A DNA stretch of 52,431 bases from Bacteroidetes bacterium GWE2_42_24. GTDB lineage: Bacteria; Bacteroidota; Bacteroidia; Bacteroidales; TTA-H9. The position numbers and the translations under genes are program-made. Below are positions 17,546-26,982 of the stretch, piece after piece. The notes under the pieces were generated by a model. It worked only from the letters and a program-made list of their open reading frames with translations, did no database searches and was not told the origin of the DNA. Numbering within the stretch: the first letter of the stretch is position 1; each line of letters opens with the position of its first letter. Where the stretch lies: assembly GCA_001768515.1 (NCBI GenBank), contig MEOA01000033.1, forward strand, positions 1-52,431. Direction: 5' to 3'.

Positions 17546-20500
17546 TTATTTTATAATTATTGTCCCGTTCAATTCTTCGTTCATTGCTGAAATGGAATAA
17601 AAATATGTCCCGGACGATAAACTACTGGTATCCCAGCGCATTTGACCATTTGGTCCGTTGAGAATCGTTGAATACACATGCTGCCCGCGTGTATTTCTGA
17701 TAGTGAGATGAGCCTGAGTTGTACCAGAAGGTAAAGAATAGTTAAATGTTACATAGTCGGAGGCAGGATTAGGTGCAACTGTACAAGTAAAATCAGGGTT
17801 GGTGTTATTTGGATTGGAAGCCGATATGCTTTTCATCCATTCATTTGGGGTTTCTGTTATACAATTACAGAAAGGTTCATTTGCAATATAACCCAGAATT
17901 GCTTTGGCAGATGAACTAACTCGTTCATAGGTACTGTTGGCGGCATTACGAATGGTAACTAAGGCTATGCTGTCAAGGTTATCTATTCTTATTCCATCAG
18001 CTTCCCATTCAAGTTGTTTAGCTAAAAAGCTACGATATTCGGAGAATTCTGATATTTCATCAGCTGACAATGAAAATTTAGCCGGAATTGAATCAAGAAC
18101 AGCAAATGCAAGGCTACTATTACCTTCTGCGAAATAGGTAGCTGCTTTTTCTTCGTCTGCTGAAGGTGTATTGATTTTGCTGAGCCAGAACCTGATGTAA
18201 TTATAGTCAACTAACGTGTCGGATAGAGCACTTCGGACTACTGACTCAGCTGCCTCGTTTTTTTGAGTATAGTATCTGTCCATTTGGTCTAAGAGGGCCG
18301 TTTTATATGTTTCACCTCCCGCCAAAGAAGTGAGAAGTTCAATCATGTAATCAGGGAGCGGGTCAGGGCTATTTTTTAAAAAAGAAATAAGAGTTTCGTT
18401 TCTTAGTTCATCGGGGTTGGCAGCCAGGATATCGAAAAGGGCCGACTGAGGGATAATATCTGTGCGTCCGGCCACTTCTATCAACACCTCCTGAGACAAA
18501 TAAGGAGACATGGTAAGCAAGTCAGTCACCAGTTCCCACATGTTGTCAGGCCAAGCCATTGAAATATCATTTAAGGTACCATCAGTGTCACCTCCATCCT
18601 TCAGATTGTTGTATATTGTCTCAACGGCGGTATAATTAGTATGAGCCTGTTCGTAAACTTGTTCCTGTTGAGTCCTTTGAGTACTGCTCATTATCGGACT
18701 ATCAATCGGTATTGTTCCTCCTCCAAAGTGTGAAAGGCAACTATTTACAGGTTTTGATTTAATGAAGAATAAAACATAAGGGCTGTAAACTTTACTCATA
18801 TCGGGTTTTTCGATTCCGGTACCATAATAGCGATAGCTAATCGCCGATTTCCCCTCATTTCTGAAATGCCAGAGTGCGGTTGGAGAGAATGTATTTCCAG
18901 ATGCCAGATTGTCAAACCCTTGAGCCCTACTAATTACAGGCCTCCAGGATAGGTTCGAGTTAAGAATTCCTGTTACACAAAAATCAACACTATTATTTAT
19001 ATTTTGATTGCAGTTGTATTTCAGCCCCCATGCTTCATTATTGCCAGTACTTTGAGTGTTCACACCCCATGCATAATTACCATAAGATAGGCCGTTGAAG
19101 TAATTTTTGTAAATAATATCGGGTTGGCTCGGGCACATAAAAGCTCCAATACCAATATAGGTACCTGTTGGGGCTCCTTTATATTTGCTAAAGTGGTTTT
19201 CCTCAATTGTGAAGGCTGAGGATTTATCCAGATTTATTCCATAAGTAGCAACTGAACCAATCGGGCAGTTATTAAGATTAATACCATTGTTTTTCCCAAG
19301 TTTGAAAGTTGAAAATGTTACTTGTGCATTCTTTTCATTATACATATATATTCCATATTGGTTATTATGGAAAGCACTTCTGTTAACGTATAAGGCATGG
19401 GGATAAATTCCTGTGTTTATTGCGCTTATTCCTTGCAGGAAGCCTTTGAAGGTACATGAGTCATATTCACTGCAAGGAGTAGATACGCTGTTACAACTCG
19501 CGGAAACGTTAAATCCGGCATCATACGCAGCTATTCCATGATTCCAACTACTGGTACCAGCAACCCCAGGTTCCAATATGAAGTCACAACCAATGAATCT
19601 AAATCCATTTACTCTTGCCAAATCTACATGTTTATAGAATGTGACTTCATTGCAGTAATTTGTGTTGATTTCAAAGGTACAGTTTTTAACAAAACTAACA
19701 TTAGGCCCTTCTGCACCATTTTGATATTTATTGGTATAGTAGCATGCATGAATCGCCTTTGCATTATTTAGAAAATGTGAACCGGTTGCTTTAATAATGC
19801 CACCTGTTTTTTGGTAATCATTGGGTTTCCAAAGCTCAACAGCACTTCTTGAAAATTCGATAGTTGCATTGTTTAGCTCTAAAAACCCCTGATTATAATT
19901 ACCACCAGCAATTGGAAACTGATGAAGGCTGGTGTTGCCCCAGACTTCTATGCCTGGCCATAAAAAGTTATCGAGTTTGGTTAATTTGCCTCCATTTATT
20001 ATTAATTTCCCGCCTGGTTCGATGATTATTTTACTGTGTTTTGAAAGCTTTATCGTGGAGGTAATGGTTAATACACCTCCCTGTTCAATAGTGATCCCGC
20101 AAATTATTTCCCTGTCTGTATTCCACGTTTCGTTTCCGGTAATAATTACTGGATTACATTCATTAGCCATTTTCACGGCCTTGTATGCATTAATACGGCC
20201 AGTTCCTATGATTCCAGGGAAGAGCGCAGCATCTGCTACCGGATCTGTTGTGCTTTTTATAATGTGTTGTATTTCTGCAGGTGTAAAATCTTTGTTGATT
20301 GATTTCAGTAACCCGCATAATCCGGCAACGATTGGTGCAGCGTAGGAAGTCCCGCTGCAATTACCGAAATAGGGCCACGGGTTAGGGGTCCTATCGAAAA
20401 ATTTGGTATTAAATGCCCCATGCATGCCAAACCCAGGTGCGCATACATCTACTTCGGAAAAATGAGAATGCGTATAATCTATCCCATTAGCAATAACCTG

Positions 20501-21496
20501 ATGTTTGTCATCAATATCGGTGCTAGTTACAACTATAACCCGGTCATCATATTCCGGTGATAGTGGTTTGAATGGTCGTAATTCATCATTAATCGTGCAG
20601 TTATGACCATTTATCCCATTCCCTGCGGGGGCAACAATGACAACTCCCATATCAAGTACTTCCTTTATTACTAGAGCATGATAAGGATCAAGATTTTGGG
20701 TACAAAACAGATTCGAACTGGTTATAACATCTGCATGCATTGACATTGCAGCTTGATGCACACGTTCAACAAATTCGTCAATAGTTCCGCCTCTAAAATA
20801 GCACATTATTCTACAATTAAAGCCAATGCCGGCAAGATCACCTCCTCCGTCAGTTTTTGCGGCAATAAAACTAGCTACGCAAGTCCCGTGGTTAAAATCT
20901 GACTCAAATGTTGGAAGTATTGTGTCTGATGTACCATCAAAAGGATCGTATTTTGGATCTATTTGATCCGTTAAGTCAGGATGATTGCCATCAACTCTGT
21001 TGTCCAATAATGCTATTTTTATGTCGGCATTTCCCTTTGTAATATCCCATGCTTGTGCTGCACCTATTCTTTTAAGATGCCAAAGCCATCCGTTGGGATC
21101 CTCGGGGGTAGGAAGCCTCCAGAAATAGTCACTTGGTTCATAGGTCATTATCGCGCTATCGGATGAATTTCGTATATCTATCTTTTGTATAATTGGGCAT
21201 TGCTTCAGCGCGGCAATAAAGTTATCCTGGTTGCCTGAATATTTTACTTTATACAGTTTTTTTAGCACCTCATTATGCGTATATGGGAAAACTTTTTGAA
21301 ACTGGTAGGTGCCGTATAATGGTAGTACACTATCCAAAACCACATCGTTAGTAGTGAGCATACCATTATACTCCGAAAACTCAGAATCGTTTTCGATCGT
21401 TAGCCATAATGTCGGGTTTGCTGTTGGGTTAACCTGACTAAAAGCATTAAGTGTGTTGAGAAAAGTTAGTAAGATGATAGAAATGAAGAATTTCAT
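17546..21496 (-). CDS. Secreted S8 subtilisin-like protease with beta-helix and T9SS domain
   Basis: 1316 aa with a signal peptide (1-20). The subtilase domain spans about 140-440: Asp165 (IALLDNRVDG, where the usual DTG is DNR), His203 (NHGTCVAS), oxyanion Asn293 (APAGNG) and Ser384 (GTSYAAP). A region rich in IEFSRSA, HNNQYGIYM and GINLNN-type turns (about 500-800) is a right-handed parallel beta-helix. A helical spacer (about 880-1180) precedes the C-terminal T9SS sorting domain (PNPASDYV). The complete triad suggests an active extracellular endopeptidase; the beta-helix may bind a surface polysaccharide. The start lies 5 nt after the stop of the upstream 313-aa T9SS gene, so the two are co-transcribed. 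Confidence 0.92.
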   Translation of the reverse strand: MKFFISIILLTFLNTLNAFSQVNPTANPTLWLTIENDSEFSEYNGMLTTNDVVLDSVLPLYGTYQFQKVFPYTHNEVLKKLYKVKYSGNQDNFIAALKQCPIIQKIDIRNSSDSAIMTYEPSDYFWRLPTPEDPNGWLWHLKRIGAAQAWDITKGNADIKIALLDNRVDGNHPDLTDQIDPKYDPFDGTSDTILPTFESDFNHGTCVASFIAAKTDGGGDLAGIGFNCRIMCYFRGGTIDEFVERVHQAAMSMHADVITSSNLFCTQNLDPYHALVIKEVLDMGVVIVAPAGNGINGHNCTINDELRPFKPLSPEYDDRVIVVTSTDIDDKHQVIANGIDYTHSHFSEVDVCAPGFGMHGAFNTKFFDRTPNPWPYFGNCSGTSYAAPIVAGLCGLLKSINKDFTPAEIQHIIKSTTDPVADAALFPGIIGTGRINAYKAVKMANECNPVIITGNETWNTDREIICGITIEQGGVLTITSTIKLSKHSKIIIEPGGKLIINGGKLTKLDNFLWPGIEVWGNTSLHQFPIAGGNYNQGFLELNNATIEFSRSAVELWKPNDYQKTGGIIKATGSHFLNNAKAIHACYYTNKYQNGAEGPNVSFVKNCTFEINTNYCNEVTFYKHVDLARVNGFRFIGCDFILEPGVAGTSSWNHGIAAYDAGFNVSASCNSVSTPCSEYDSCTFKGFLQGISAINTGIYPHALYVNRSAFHNNQYGIYMYNEKNAQVTFSTFKLGKNNGINLNNCPIGSVATYGINLDKSSAFTIEENHFSKYKGAPTGTYIGIGAFMCPSQPDIIYKNYFNGLSYGNYAWGVNTQSTGNNEAWGLKYNCNQNINNSVDFCVTGILNSNLSWRPVISRAQGFDNLASGNTFSPTALWHFRNEGKSAISYRYYGTGIEKPDMSKVYSPYVLFFIKSKPVNSCLSHFGGGTIPIDSPIMSSTQRTQQEQVYEQAHTNYTAVETIYNNLKDGGDTDGTLNDISMAWPDNMWELVTDLLTMSPYLSQEVLIEVAGRTDIIPQSALFDILAANPDELRNETLISFLKNSPDPLPDYMIELLTSLAGGETYKTALLDQMDRYYTQKNEAAESVVRSALSDTLVDYNYIRFWLSKINTPSADEEKAATYFAEGNSSLAFAVLDSIPAKFSLSADEISEFSEYRSFLAKQLEWEADGIRIDNLDSIALVTIRNAANSTYERVSSSAKAILGYIANEPFCNCITETPNEWMKSISASNPNNTNPDFTCTVAPNPASDYVTFNYSLPSGTTQAHLTIRNTRGQHVYSTILNGPNGQMRWDTSSLSSGTYFYSISAMNEELNGTIIIK

Positions 21497-21501
21497 AATG
21501 A

Positions 21502-22443
21502 TTAATTTTTAATGATGATTTTGGAAATATTCCTGTGTTTCGAGGTAATTATGATCAAATAGCTTCCCTTGCGCAACGTGGAAACAACAATCGAAGCATC
21601 CTGCTGAAGCGGGGTATAAGTTTGAAGTGTACGGCCGTCGATGCTTCGTATCGTGAGGGTTTCAATCGGCTCGGAGAGATGAACCCGCGCGATATCATCA
21701 ACGGGGTTAGGGTAAACCCTGCAATCGGCCTCTTTTGGGTCATTCCCGGCTGCCGAGATAAAGTCGCATTCATGATTCCAGGCGGGATTGATAAAGCTAA
21801 AGCCGGGTTCATCGTAACAGCGTAGCATCGAAGGATAAAATTTTATCGGTATTGCTCCTGTTAAGCCAAAGAAATACAATTGACTTCCGATTCCATTCAG
21901 AATGTATGCATGGACATTAAATTCCGTGAACCCCCAAGAGGTGGTTAAAGACTCAACTTTTTGTCTTTTAACCCATCGGTCGGAAATAAAAGTCGAATCA
22001 ACCTCCAGAACTCTGTAAATGAAGCCTTCGATACTATCCTCCCCATGAAAGAATGCGGGAGTAAGTTTTGTGTAGCTGTCATGTACTACAATCGTATCAC
22101 CGGCAACGGCCGAGAAGTTGTACAGTAAGTAAAAGGCATTGTTGTGTGAATTGAAATAAAACACGCTGTCACCATGCTGGTGAATATACTCGTGGCTCAC
22201 GGGTGTTACACCGTTTATTGTTACCTTTATCACGCTCACATCCTTATCATTGATCACCGAATCTTTGATCGACTCAAATAAAACGTAGCTGCCACTCGAT
22301 GAAAAGCTTGGTCTGTTGAAGTACCATGTAGCACCCACCGGAGCCCATTCTGTTTGTGCGTGGGCAGGGGAAGTGAACATGAATAGAGAGGTACAAACAG
22401 TTATAATTGTACCTAAACGTTTGATAATATGTGTTTTTTTCAT
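21502..22443 (-). CDS. 313-aa T9SS cargo protein, copy A of a tandem pair
   Basis: 313 aa from ATG 22443 (MKKTHIIKR), where a signal peptide begins and cleaves near AHAQ; the longer frame to 22500 adds a non-signal leader. The mature part begins TEWAPVGATWYF and is an uncharacterised all-beta domain of about 200 residues, followed by a T9SS sorting domain (VYPNPVDD). It has exactly the same length as copy B at 23388-24329 and differs mainly in the signal peptide, around residues 200-207 and in the sorting domain. It is the first gene of a two-gene unit with the subtilase, 5 nt downstream, so it could be a partner, inhibitor or co-exported factor of that protease; this is inference. Confidence 0.85.
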   Translation of the reverse strand: MKKTHIIKRLGTIITVCTSLFMFTSPAHAQTEWAPVGATWYFNRPSFSSSGSYVLFESIKDSVINDKDVSVIKVTINGVTPVSHEYIHQHGDSVFYFNSHNNAFYLLYNFSAVAGDTIVVHDSYTKLTPAFFHGEDSIEGFIYRVLEVDSTFISDRWVKRQKVESLTTSWGFTEFNVHAYILNGIGSQLYFFGLTGAIPIKFYPSMLRCYDEPGFSFINPAWNHECDFISAAGNDPKEADCRVYPNPVDDIARVHLSEPIETLTIRSIDGRTLQTYTPLQQDASIVVSTLRKGSYLIIITSKHRNISKIIIKN

Positions 22444-23387
22444 ATCAGGTTGAATTGTAATATATTTTTTCTGTAGAGAGGTCAAGTAGGATTCAATCAA
22501 GTTAAATAGACTGATAATCTGGTTTCCCGGTTGGTTTTTTATTTATAAGGCTGGCTGTTGTATTTATAAAGAAATTATCATAAAGTTAAATTGGTTCTAT
22601 ATAGCAAGACTACATCTTTTGTAAAGAGGTTGCCTGATTCATCAACTTCATACAAATTTATAGTATTTCTAAATAATACCACATTTGTAATATTTGTTAG
22701 TAAGTTTATATTCATTGTTTATTAAAACCTATGTTCCTAACCTTGATTATCTCTCTTAACCATTATTCGTGTTTGAAGCCGGATGTTTGATCCATAGTGG
22801 TTTCCTCCTGAGCGTTGCAGGTATCTTCTGTCTCAGAGGTGGGCTTTTGTGAGGTTTGCAATTCAGATGTTGATTTGTATAAAATTGACATCCGGTATTT
22901 TAGTGATGTTTCAAGCGACTCAGATCCCGGTTTTCTATTATGACGGATTAGAAAACGGCTCCCACTAAAATTGTGCCAGAAAAAATATATAGTTATGTTT
23001 TGTACATATGTAAGATATTCGGAGAATACAGTAAACATAGGCTTTTCATAGGAAAAACATATCTTTGGTACGACTTTGGTCTATCTTTACTGTGACTTAG
23101 GGGTAAAACCAGGTTATAGATGACGCATAATCAACGGATTAAAAAATACTGTTTTGGTGATAAAATCACAAAAAAAAATTGCAATATTGGATGAAATTTT
23201 TTTAAAACAAGTGAAATCAGGCGTAACGTCATGTCTAAATTTTGGAATACGGTTGGAATAATGGGATGTGGGTCCCGTTTTCGATCGTTTATCAGGACGT
23301 GGGTATAGGGAGAGTTTACCAGGCCGAACGTAGTCAGTTTATGGGGTTATAAGGGTAAGATAAAATATAACCAGAATTACAGGATAA
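22444..23387. other. Intergenic region between the two 313-aa paralogues
   Basis: About 940 bases, AT-rich, without a credible gene. A 91-codon frame at 22763-23038 (-) has no signal peptide or motif and is rejected. No long repeat shared with the region upstream of copy B (24330 onward) is visible, so the duplication seems to cover little beyond the gene itself. Confidence 0.5.
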
Positions 23388-24329
23388 TTATTTTTTAATG
23401 ATTATTTTGGAGATATTCCGGTGCTTCGAGGTAATTATAATCAGGTAGCTACCCTTTTTCAGTGTGGAAACATCGATCGGGACATCAGGCTGTAGCGGGG
23501 TATAAGTTTGAAGTATGCGCCCGTCTATACTTCGTATCGTGATGGTTTCAACCGGTTCGGAAAGGTGTACCCAGGCGATATCGTCAACAGGGTTAGGGTA
23601 AACACTGCAATCAGCCTCTTTTGGGTCATTCCCGGTTGCCGCGATAAAGTCGCACTCATGATTCCAGGCAGGATTGATAAAGCTAAAGCCGGGTTCATCG
23701 TAACAGCGTAGCAAGGATGGATAAAACTTTGGAATTATAAATGTTGTTAAGCCAAAGAAATACAATTGGCTGCCGATTCCATTCAGGATGTATGCATCGG
23801 CACCAAATTCCGTGAACCCCCATGCTGTGGGTAAAGACCTGACTTTTTGTCTTTTAACCCATCGGTCGGAAATAAAAGTCGAATCAACCTCCAGAACTCT
23901 GTAAATGAAGCCATCGATACTATCCTCCCCATGAAAGAATGCCGGAGTAAGTTTTGTGTAGCTGTCATGTACTACAATCGTATCACCGGCAACGGCCGAG
24001 AAGTTGTATAGTAAGTAAAAGGCATTGTTGTGTGAATTGAAATAGAACACGCTGTCACCATGCTGGTGAATATATTCATGGCTCACGGGTGTTACACCGT
24101 TTATTGTTACCTTTATCACGCTCACATCCTTACCATTGATCACAGAATCTTTGATCGACTCAAATAAAACGTAGCTGCCACTCGATGAAAAACTTGGTCT
24201 GTTGAAGTACCATGTAGCACCCACCGGAGCCCATTCCGTTTGTGCATGGGTTGATGAAGGAAGGAGGAAGAGACAGGTACAACCCGCGATGATTGCACCA
24301 AGGCATTTTGTAATAAGGATTTTTCTCAT
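23388..24329 (-). CDS. 313-aa T9SS cargo protein, copy B of a tandem pair
   Basis: 313 aa, with a signal peptide ending THAQ, then TEWAPVGATWYF as in copy A. Residues about 31-165 are almost identical to copy A (Gly for Asp in VINGKD, Asp for Glu in DSIDGF), and the DNA differs there at only scattered positions. The signal peptide differs at roughly half its residues and the segment GLTTFIIPKF replaces GLTGAIPIKF. The C-terminus is a T9SS sorting domain (VYPNPVDD). It is a single gene, not followed by its own subtilase. The function is unknown. Confidence 0.85.
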   Translation of the reverse strand: MRKILITKCLGAIIAGCTCLFLLPSSTHAQTEWAPVGATWYFNRPSFSSSGSYVLFESIKDSVINGKDVSVIKVTINGVTPVSHEYIHQHGDSVFYFNSHNNAFYLLYNFSAVAGDTIVVHDSYTKLTPAFFHGEDSIDGFIYRVLEVDSTFISDRWVKRQKVRSLPTAWGFTEFGADAYILNGIGSQLYFFGLTTFIIPKFYPSLLRCYDEPGFSFINPAWNHECDFIAATGNDPKEADCSVYPNPVDDIAWVHLSEPVETITIRSIDGRILQTYTPLQPDVPIDVSTLKKGSYLIIITSKHRNISKIIIKK

Positions 24330-24629
24330 ATTTAGTTGAATTTAAATGGTTGACTCTACAATGATGTCCACAGTGGCTCAGCCACACGCTTCAGCCCGGG
24401 GGGCTGGTTTTTCAGGTAGTTTTTCATTATTGAAAATGGCTGTGGCGTTTCTCATGGAATTAACCCAACAAAAGAATGTTTTACATCTGTTAAATTAAAT
24501 GCAACAGCAAATGGTTGCCTCAAAACGATTATTTCCGGGTGATTTTGTAACATAATTGTGATTTTCTTAGTTTTCGTGTCGACAAATATAGCATAGTTGG
24601 CAATATAAATGACACTTTTGTAAATAGAC

Positions 24630-24712
24630 TACCATTTGCTTTTTCGTTAGATAGCATTCAGAATCAGAAGCAGCAGAAGCCACAGCTAATTGGAAATGAG
24701 GTAGTCTTTCAC
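24630..24712 (+). repeat. Left flanking direct repeat of the island
   Basis: Starts TACCATTTG (24630-24638), contains ATTCAGAA, GCAGAAG and the exact run CAGCTAATTG followed by AAATG. It aligns in the same orientation, with small gaps, to 30142-30216. Identity is moderate by eye. Confidence 0.5.
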
Positions 24713-24804
24713 ATAATACCCTTTAATGCCAAATAATTATTAATTTTCGCTCCATGTTTCCGCAAGGATCAATACTTTTGACTTCCATAGAGTGCCGGTA
24801 GTAC

Positions 24805-25180
24805 ACAAACCGTTAGCATGGCTCACCAGGCCCAAACCCTAAGAAAGAGGAGTGGCCCTGATGAAGGGAAAAATGCTTTTTCTCAGCAAAAAGTCCCGCA
24901 CGTGTTTTTGTTCATCCCGTTATCACGACCAAGGAGTTGGTGCAATTAAAGTGTAACTGACGGGGCGAAGCTGTAGGGTAGAGGTGATGAAGGGTTGATG
25001 GTTTGATGGATGCATTTGAAGAGCCCGGCGCAGAAGCAAACCCGGCAGGTGTACAAGCAGTTTTGAAAGAGTGCCCATTGGAGAATGATTAAAAGCGGGT
25101 TATACCACCAACCAGAATAAGACCCGAAGTGTTCGTAATGGCCAGATAAGAGATATATACGCAACTGATGCAAATGTAAG
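24805..25180 (+). ncRNA. RNA-like block, possible degraded group II intron domain I
   Basis: A GC-richer, purine-rich stretch with no good reading frame, unlike the AT-rich DNA around it. Short stems are visible, for example ACCAA-GGAG-TTGGT near 24930 and CTTTT/AAAAG near 24875. Phrases such as GAGAATGATTAAAAGCGGG and GTTCGTAATGGCC resemble, from memory, the 5' halves of bacterial group II introns. No reverse transcriptase frame and no domain V-like hairpin follow, so if real it is a remnant. It could equally be another structured RNA or the scar of a gene. Confidence 0.3.
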
Positions 25181-25350
25181 TACTGAAAAATAATTACTAA
25201 AGAGAAGACAGGATTGCACGTAACGGGCTAACCCTTGCCTGGGCATTCTACCACTCATTGACGGAAAGATTTTGGTACCCTTGTCAAAAGTGGATCCGGA
25301 TACAGTTTTTGTTGCTTAATACTATCTTTGCAAAAAGATGGTAAACACTA

Positions 25351-25428
25351 CATCCAACATACTTATTCACAATTACAGATTACGCCATTTTAGAATAGAG
25401 ATTGAGAGAGAAAACAAACTGGAAATAT
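25351..25428 (+). repeat. Leader repeat, copy 1 (before the first island gene)
   Basis: Contains CCAACATACT, TTCA, then ACGCCATTT, GAATAGAGA and ACAAACTGGAA. It aligns over about 78 bases with 29121-29196 at roughly three quarters identity by eye. It ends 68 nt before the ATG at 25497. Confidence 0.6.
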
Positions 25429-25496
25429 AGGGAATTAAGGAGACGGGGATGCTCTACGGCTTGCAATAAACGCCCCGGCGATAAATACTACATAAT

Positions 25497-25814
25497 ATGA
25501 AAAATATTTTTATTGCATTGGCTATTGGGCTTTCCGCTGCGGTTATTGACGTAGTTCCAATGGTTATGCAGCGGATTGATAAATCATCCTGCATTTCGGC
25601 TTTTATTCAATGGATTGTACTTGGTTTAATTATTCCTTACGTAAACTGGGATATGCAGCCTTGGTTAAAAGGATTAATAATAGCGGAATTGGCAGCATTG
25701 CCGATAATGGTTTTAGTATTTGCAAAAGAACCAAAATCAATCATTCCGATAATTGTATTTTCTGCGATTCTTGGTATTGCCGTCGGATTAGCAGGTGCAA
25801 GATTTGTTAAATAA
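25497..25814 (+). CDS. Small four-helix inner-membrane protein, uncharacterised
   Basis: 105 aa, almost entirely hydrophobic, with four predicted membrane helices at about 4-25, 32-49, 56-76 and 81-103. The motifs AAVIDVVPMVMQRIDKSSCISAF and GLAGARF resemble a small family of hypothetical membrane proteins seen in Bacteroidota and Firmicutes. The function is unknown. It is the first of six co-oriented island genes and lies 12 nt before the acetyltransferase gene, so those two may share a transcript or a cassette. Confidence 0.75.
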   Translation: MKNIFIALAIGLSAAVIDVVPMVMQRIDKSSCISAFIQWIVLGLIIPYVNWDMQPWLKGLIIAELAALPIMVLVFAKEPKSIIPIIVFSAILGIAVGLAGARFVK

Positions 25815-25826
25815 TCTATATGAGCT

Positions 25827-26297
25827 ATGAAAATTGGAAATTGTTCAATGTCTGACTTCAATGAGATTGTCAAAGATATAGTTGATTTCTGGGGGAGCGA
25901 TAGAACATTGCATTTACATCAGCCATTCTTGATCTATGAGTTTGGGAATACTGCTTTTGTAATTAAGGAGAACGGCCAGGTAATTGCTTATTTGTTTGGG
26001 TTTTTCTCGCAAACCGATAATTTGGCATATATTCATTTACTTGGAGTTCGGGAGAAAAATCAAAGACAAGGATTAGGTTTATTATTATACGAGAACTTTA
26101 TAAATATAGCCAAATCAAAAGGATATACTAAGATCAAAGCAATTACAACCGCTTCAAATGCAAAATCCATTTCTTTTCATAAAAATCGGATTGGAATGAC
26201 CTTGCCTGGAGAACCAAATGAAGAAGGTTTAAATATTGTGAAAGGTTATTCTGGTTTAAATAATGATAGGGTTGTATTTGAGAAACGGATAGATTAG
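25827..26297 (+). CDS. GNAT-family N-acetyltransferase
   Basis: 156 aa, a typical single GNAT domain. The acetyl-CoA pyrophosphate-binding motif A is NQRQGLGLLLYENF (about residues 77-90, fitting Q/RxxGxG/A), preceded by strand IHLLGV and followed by ITTASNAKSISFHKN, the usual motif B helix with its Asn and Phe-His. It probably acetylates a small molecule or a protein amine; the substrate is unknown. GNAT genes are among the commonest cargo in integron-type cassettes, consistent with the island reading. Its 3' side carries the first copy of the AACAGCAAGCTA repeat. Confidence 0.88.
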   Translation: MKIGNCSMSDFNEIVKDIVDFWGSDRTLHLHQPFLIYEFGNTAFVIKENGQVIAYLFGFFSQTDNLAYIHLLGVREKNQRQGLGLLLYENFINIAKSKGYTKIKAITTASNAKSISFHKNRIGMTLPGEPNEEGLNIVKGYSGLNNDRVVFEKRID

Positions 26298-26366
26298 TAA
26301 AACGTACAACCACACAACACAAGGTTGAGCCAACTGAATTAGAAAGTTTAAAACATAACTGCCTCA

Positions 26367-26437
26367 AACAGCAAGCTACCAGGCAAGTCGGGTTTCGGTG
26401 CTTCGTTGGCAAAAAATTGAAACTTTGTGAAGCAATA
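26367..26437 (+). repeat. attC-like repeat family 1, copy 1
   Basis: About 71 bases that align with 26988-27058 at roughly 80% by eye, beginning AACAGCAAGCTA and GGCAAGTCGGGTT, then GCTTCGTT and TTGAAA. It lies 70 nt after the GNAT stop. Its left end (CCTCAAACAG) looks like a degraded form of CGCTAACAG in copy 2. The segment on to GTTAGCGG at 26489-26496 may be the rest of the element. Confidence 0.65.
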
Positions 26438-26488
26438 CTTCGTAGGACGGTCATCGTGAACCTCCGGTGCTTTGGATATTTGCCGAAC

Positions 26489-26496
26489 GTTAGCGG
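26489..26496 (+). repeat. GTTAGCGG core-like site before a cassette gene
   Basis: GTTAGCGG is the exact reverse complement of CCGCTAAC at 26983-26990. The two bracket the lipoprotein gene 26528-26974. Integron core sites read GTTRRRY and inverse cores RYYYAAC; these sites match that plan loosely, not exactly. Confidence 0.5.
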
Positions 26497-26527
26497 TCAT
26501 TTTTGTTGTAGGCAGATCATAAAAATT

Positions 26528-26974
26528 ATGAAAAAGGATTTAATTAAAAAAACACTAATTGTTTTATTTATACCTGGACTTATAGGTTGTAAGACTTATT
26601 ACATTCCTGTTGACAGTTTTAAAGCTCAATTCAGTGGATTTGATTCTACTGAGCTTCGAACTGTATTTACGCAGTATCCTGCTGGAAACATTGTTGAGTA
26701 TCTGACGGTTCCAATCGATTATATAAAATGCGTAGACAAGGACAACAATCCTTTTGAATTAAAGAATAGTCCGTCTATTGAGGTACGTTTTACTGAGAAA
26801 GACAATAAAAGAACAGTCTTCTACTTTGACAGGATATTCCTCCAGGACACATTAATTATTGGTGACAGATCAAGATTCTTAAGACTTAAAAAAGGCATTT
26901 CAATCAACAATGTAAAGATGATTGAAATTCAGGATGGACATAAGTATTATAGATATGTGGACATAAAAAAATGA
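26528..26974 (+). CDS. Small lipoprotein, uncharacterised, cassette-borne
   Basis: 148 aa from ATG 26528 (MKKDLIKK). The longer frame from 26417 would read through the repeat element, so the shorter start is chosen. A lipoprotein signal peptide ends at GLIGC (lipobox Cys near residue 20). The mature part is a small mixed alpha/beta protein with IPVDSFKAQF and a final IEIQDGHKYYRYVDIKK; I recognise no family. Translation of its 5' region is consistent with a cassette gene whose start lies 32 nt inside the GTTAGCGG site. Confidence 0.72.
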   Translation: MKKDLIKKTLIVLFIPGLIGCKTYYIPVDSFKAQFSGFDSTELRTVFTQYPAGNIVEYLTVPIDYIKCVDKDNNPFELKNSPSIEVRFTEKDNKRTVFYFDRIFLQDTLIIGDRSRFLRLKKGISINNVKMIEIQDGHKYYRYVDIKK

Positions 26975-26982
26975 ACAATGAA

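Larger units (their letters stand above)
24330..25496. other. 1.2-kb non-coding left part of the island
   Basis: No credible protein gene is present. It contains the left flanking repeat (24630-24712), an RNA-like block (about 24805-25180) and the leader repeat (25351-25428) ahead of the first island gene. A minus frame at 24946-25173 lies inside the RNA-like block and is probably not translated. Confidence 0.55.

Noticed and set aside
22763..23038. 91-codon frame (-) between the 313-aa paralogues
   Set aside because: No signal peptide, motif, promoter or plausible composition; the sequence reads like translated non-coding DNA.
24946..25173. 75-codon frame (-) in the left part of the island
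   Set aside because: It lies inside the RNA-like block and shows no conserved protein features; probably a shadow of structured RNA.
24330..25496. Insertion sequence or transposase in the island edge
   Set aside because: No transposase frame and no terminal inverted repeats with target duplications visible.
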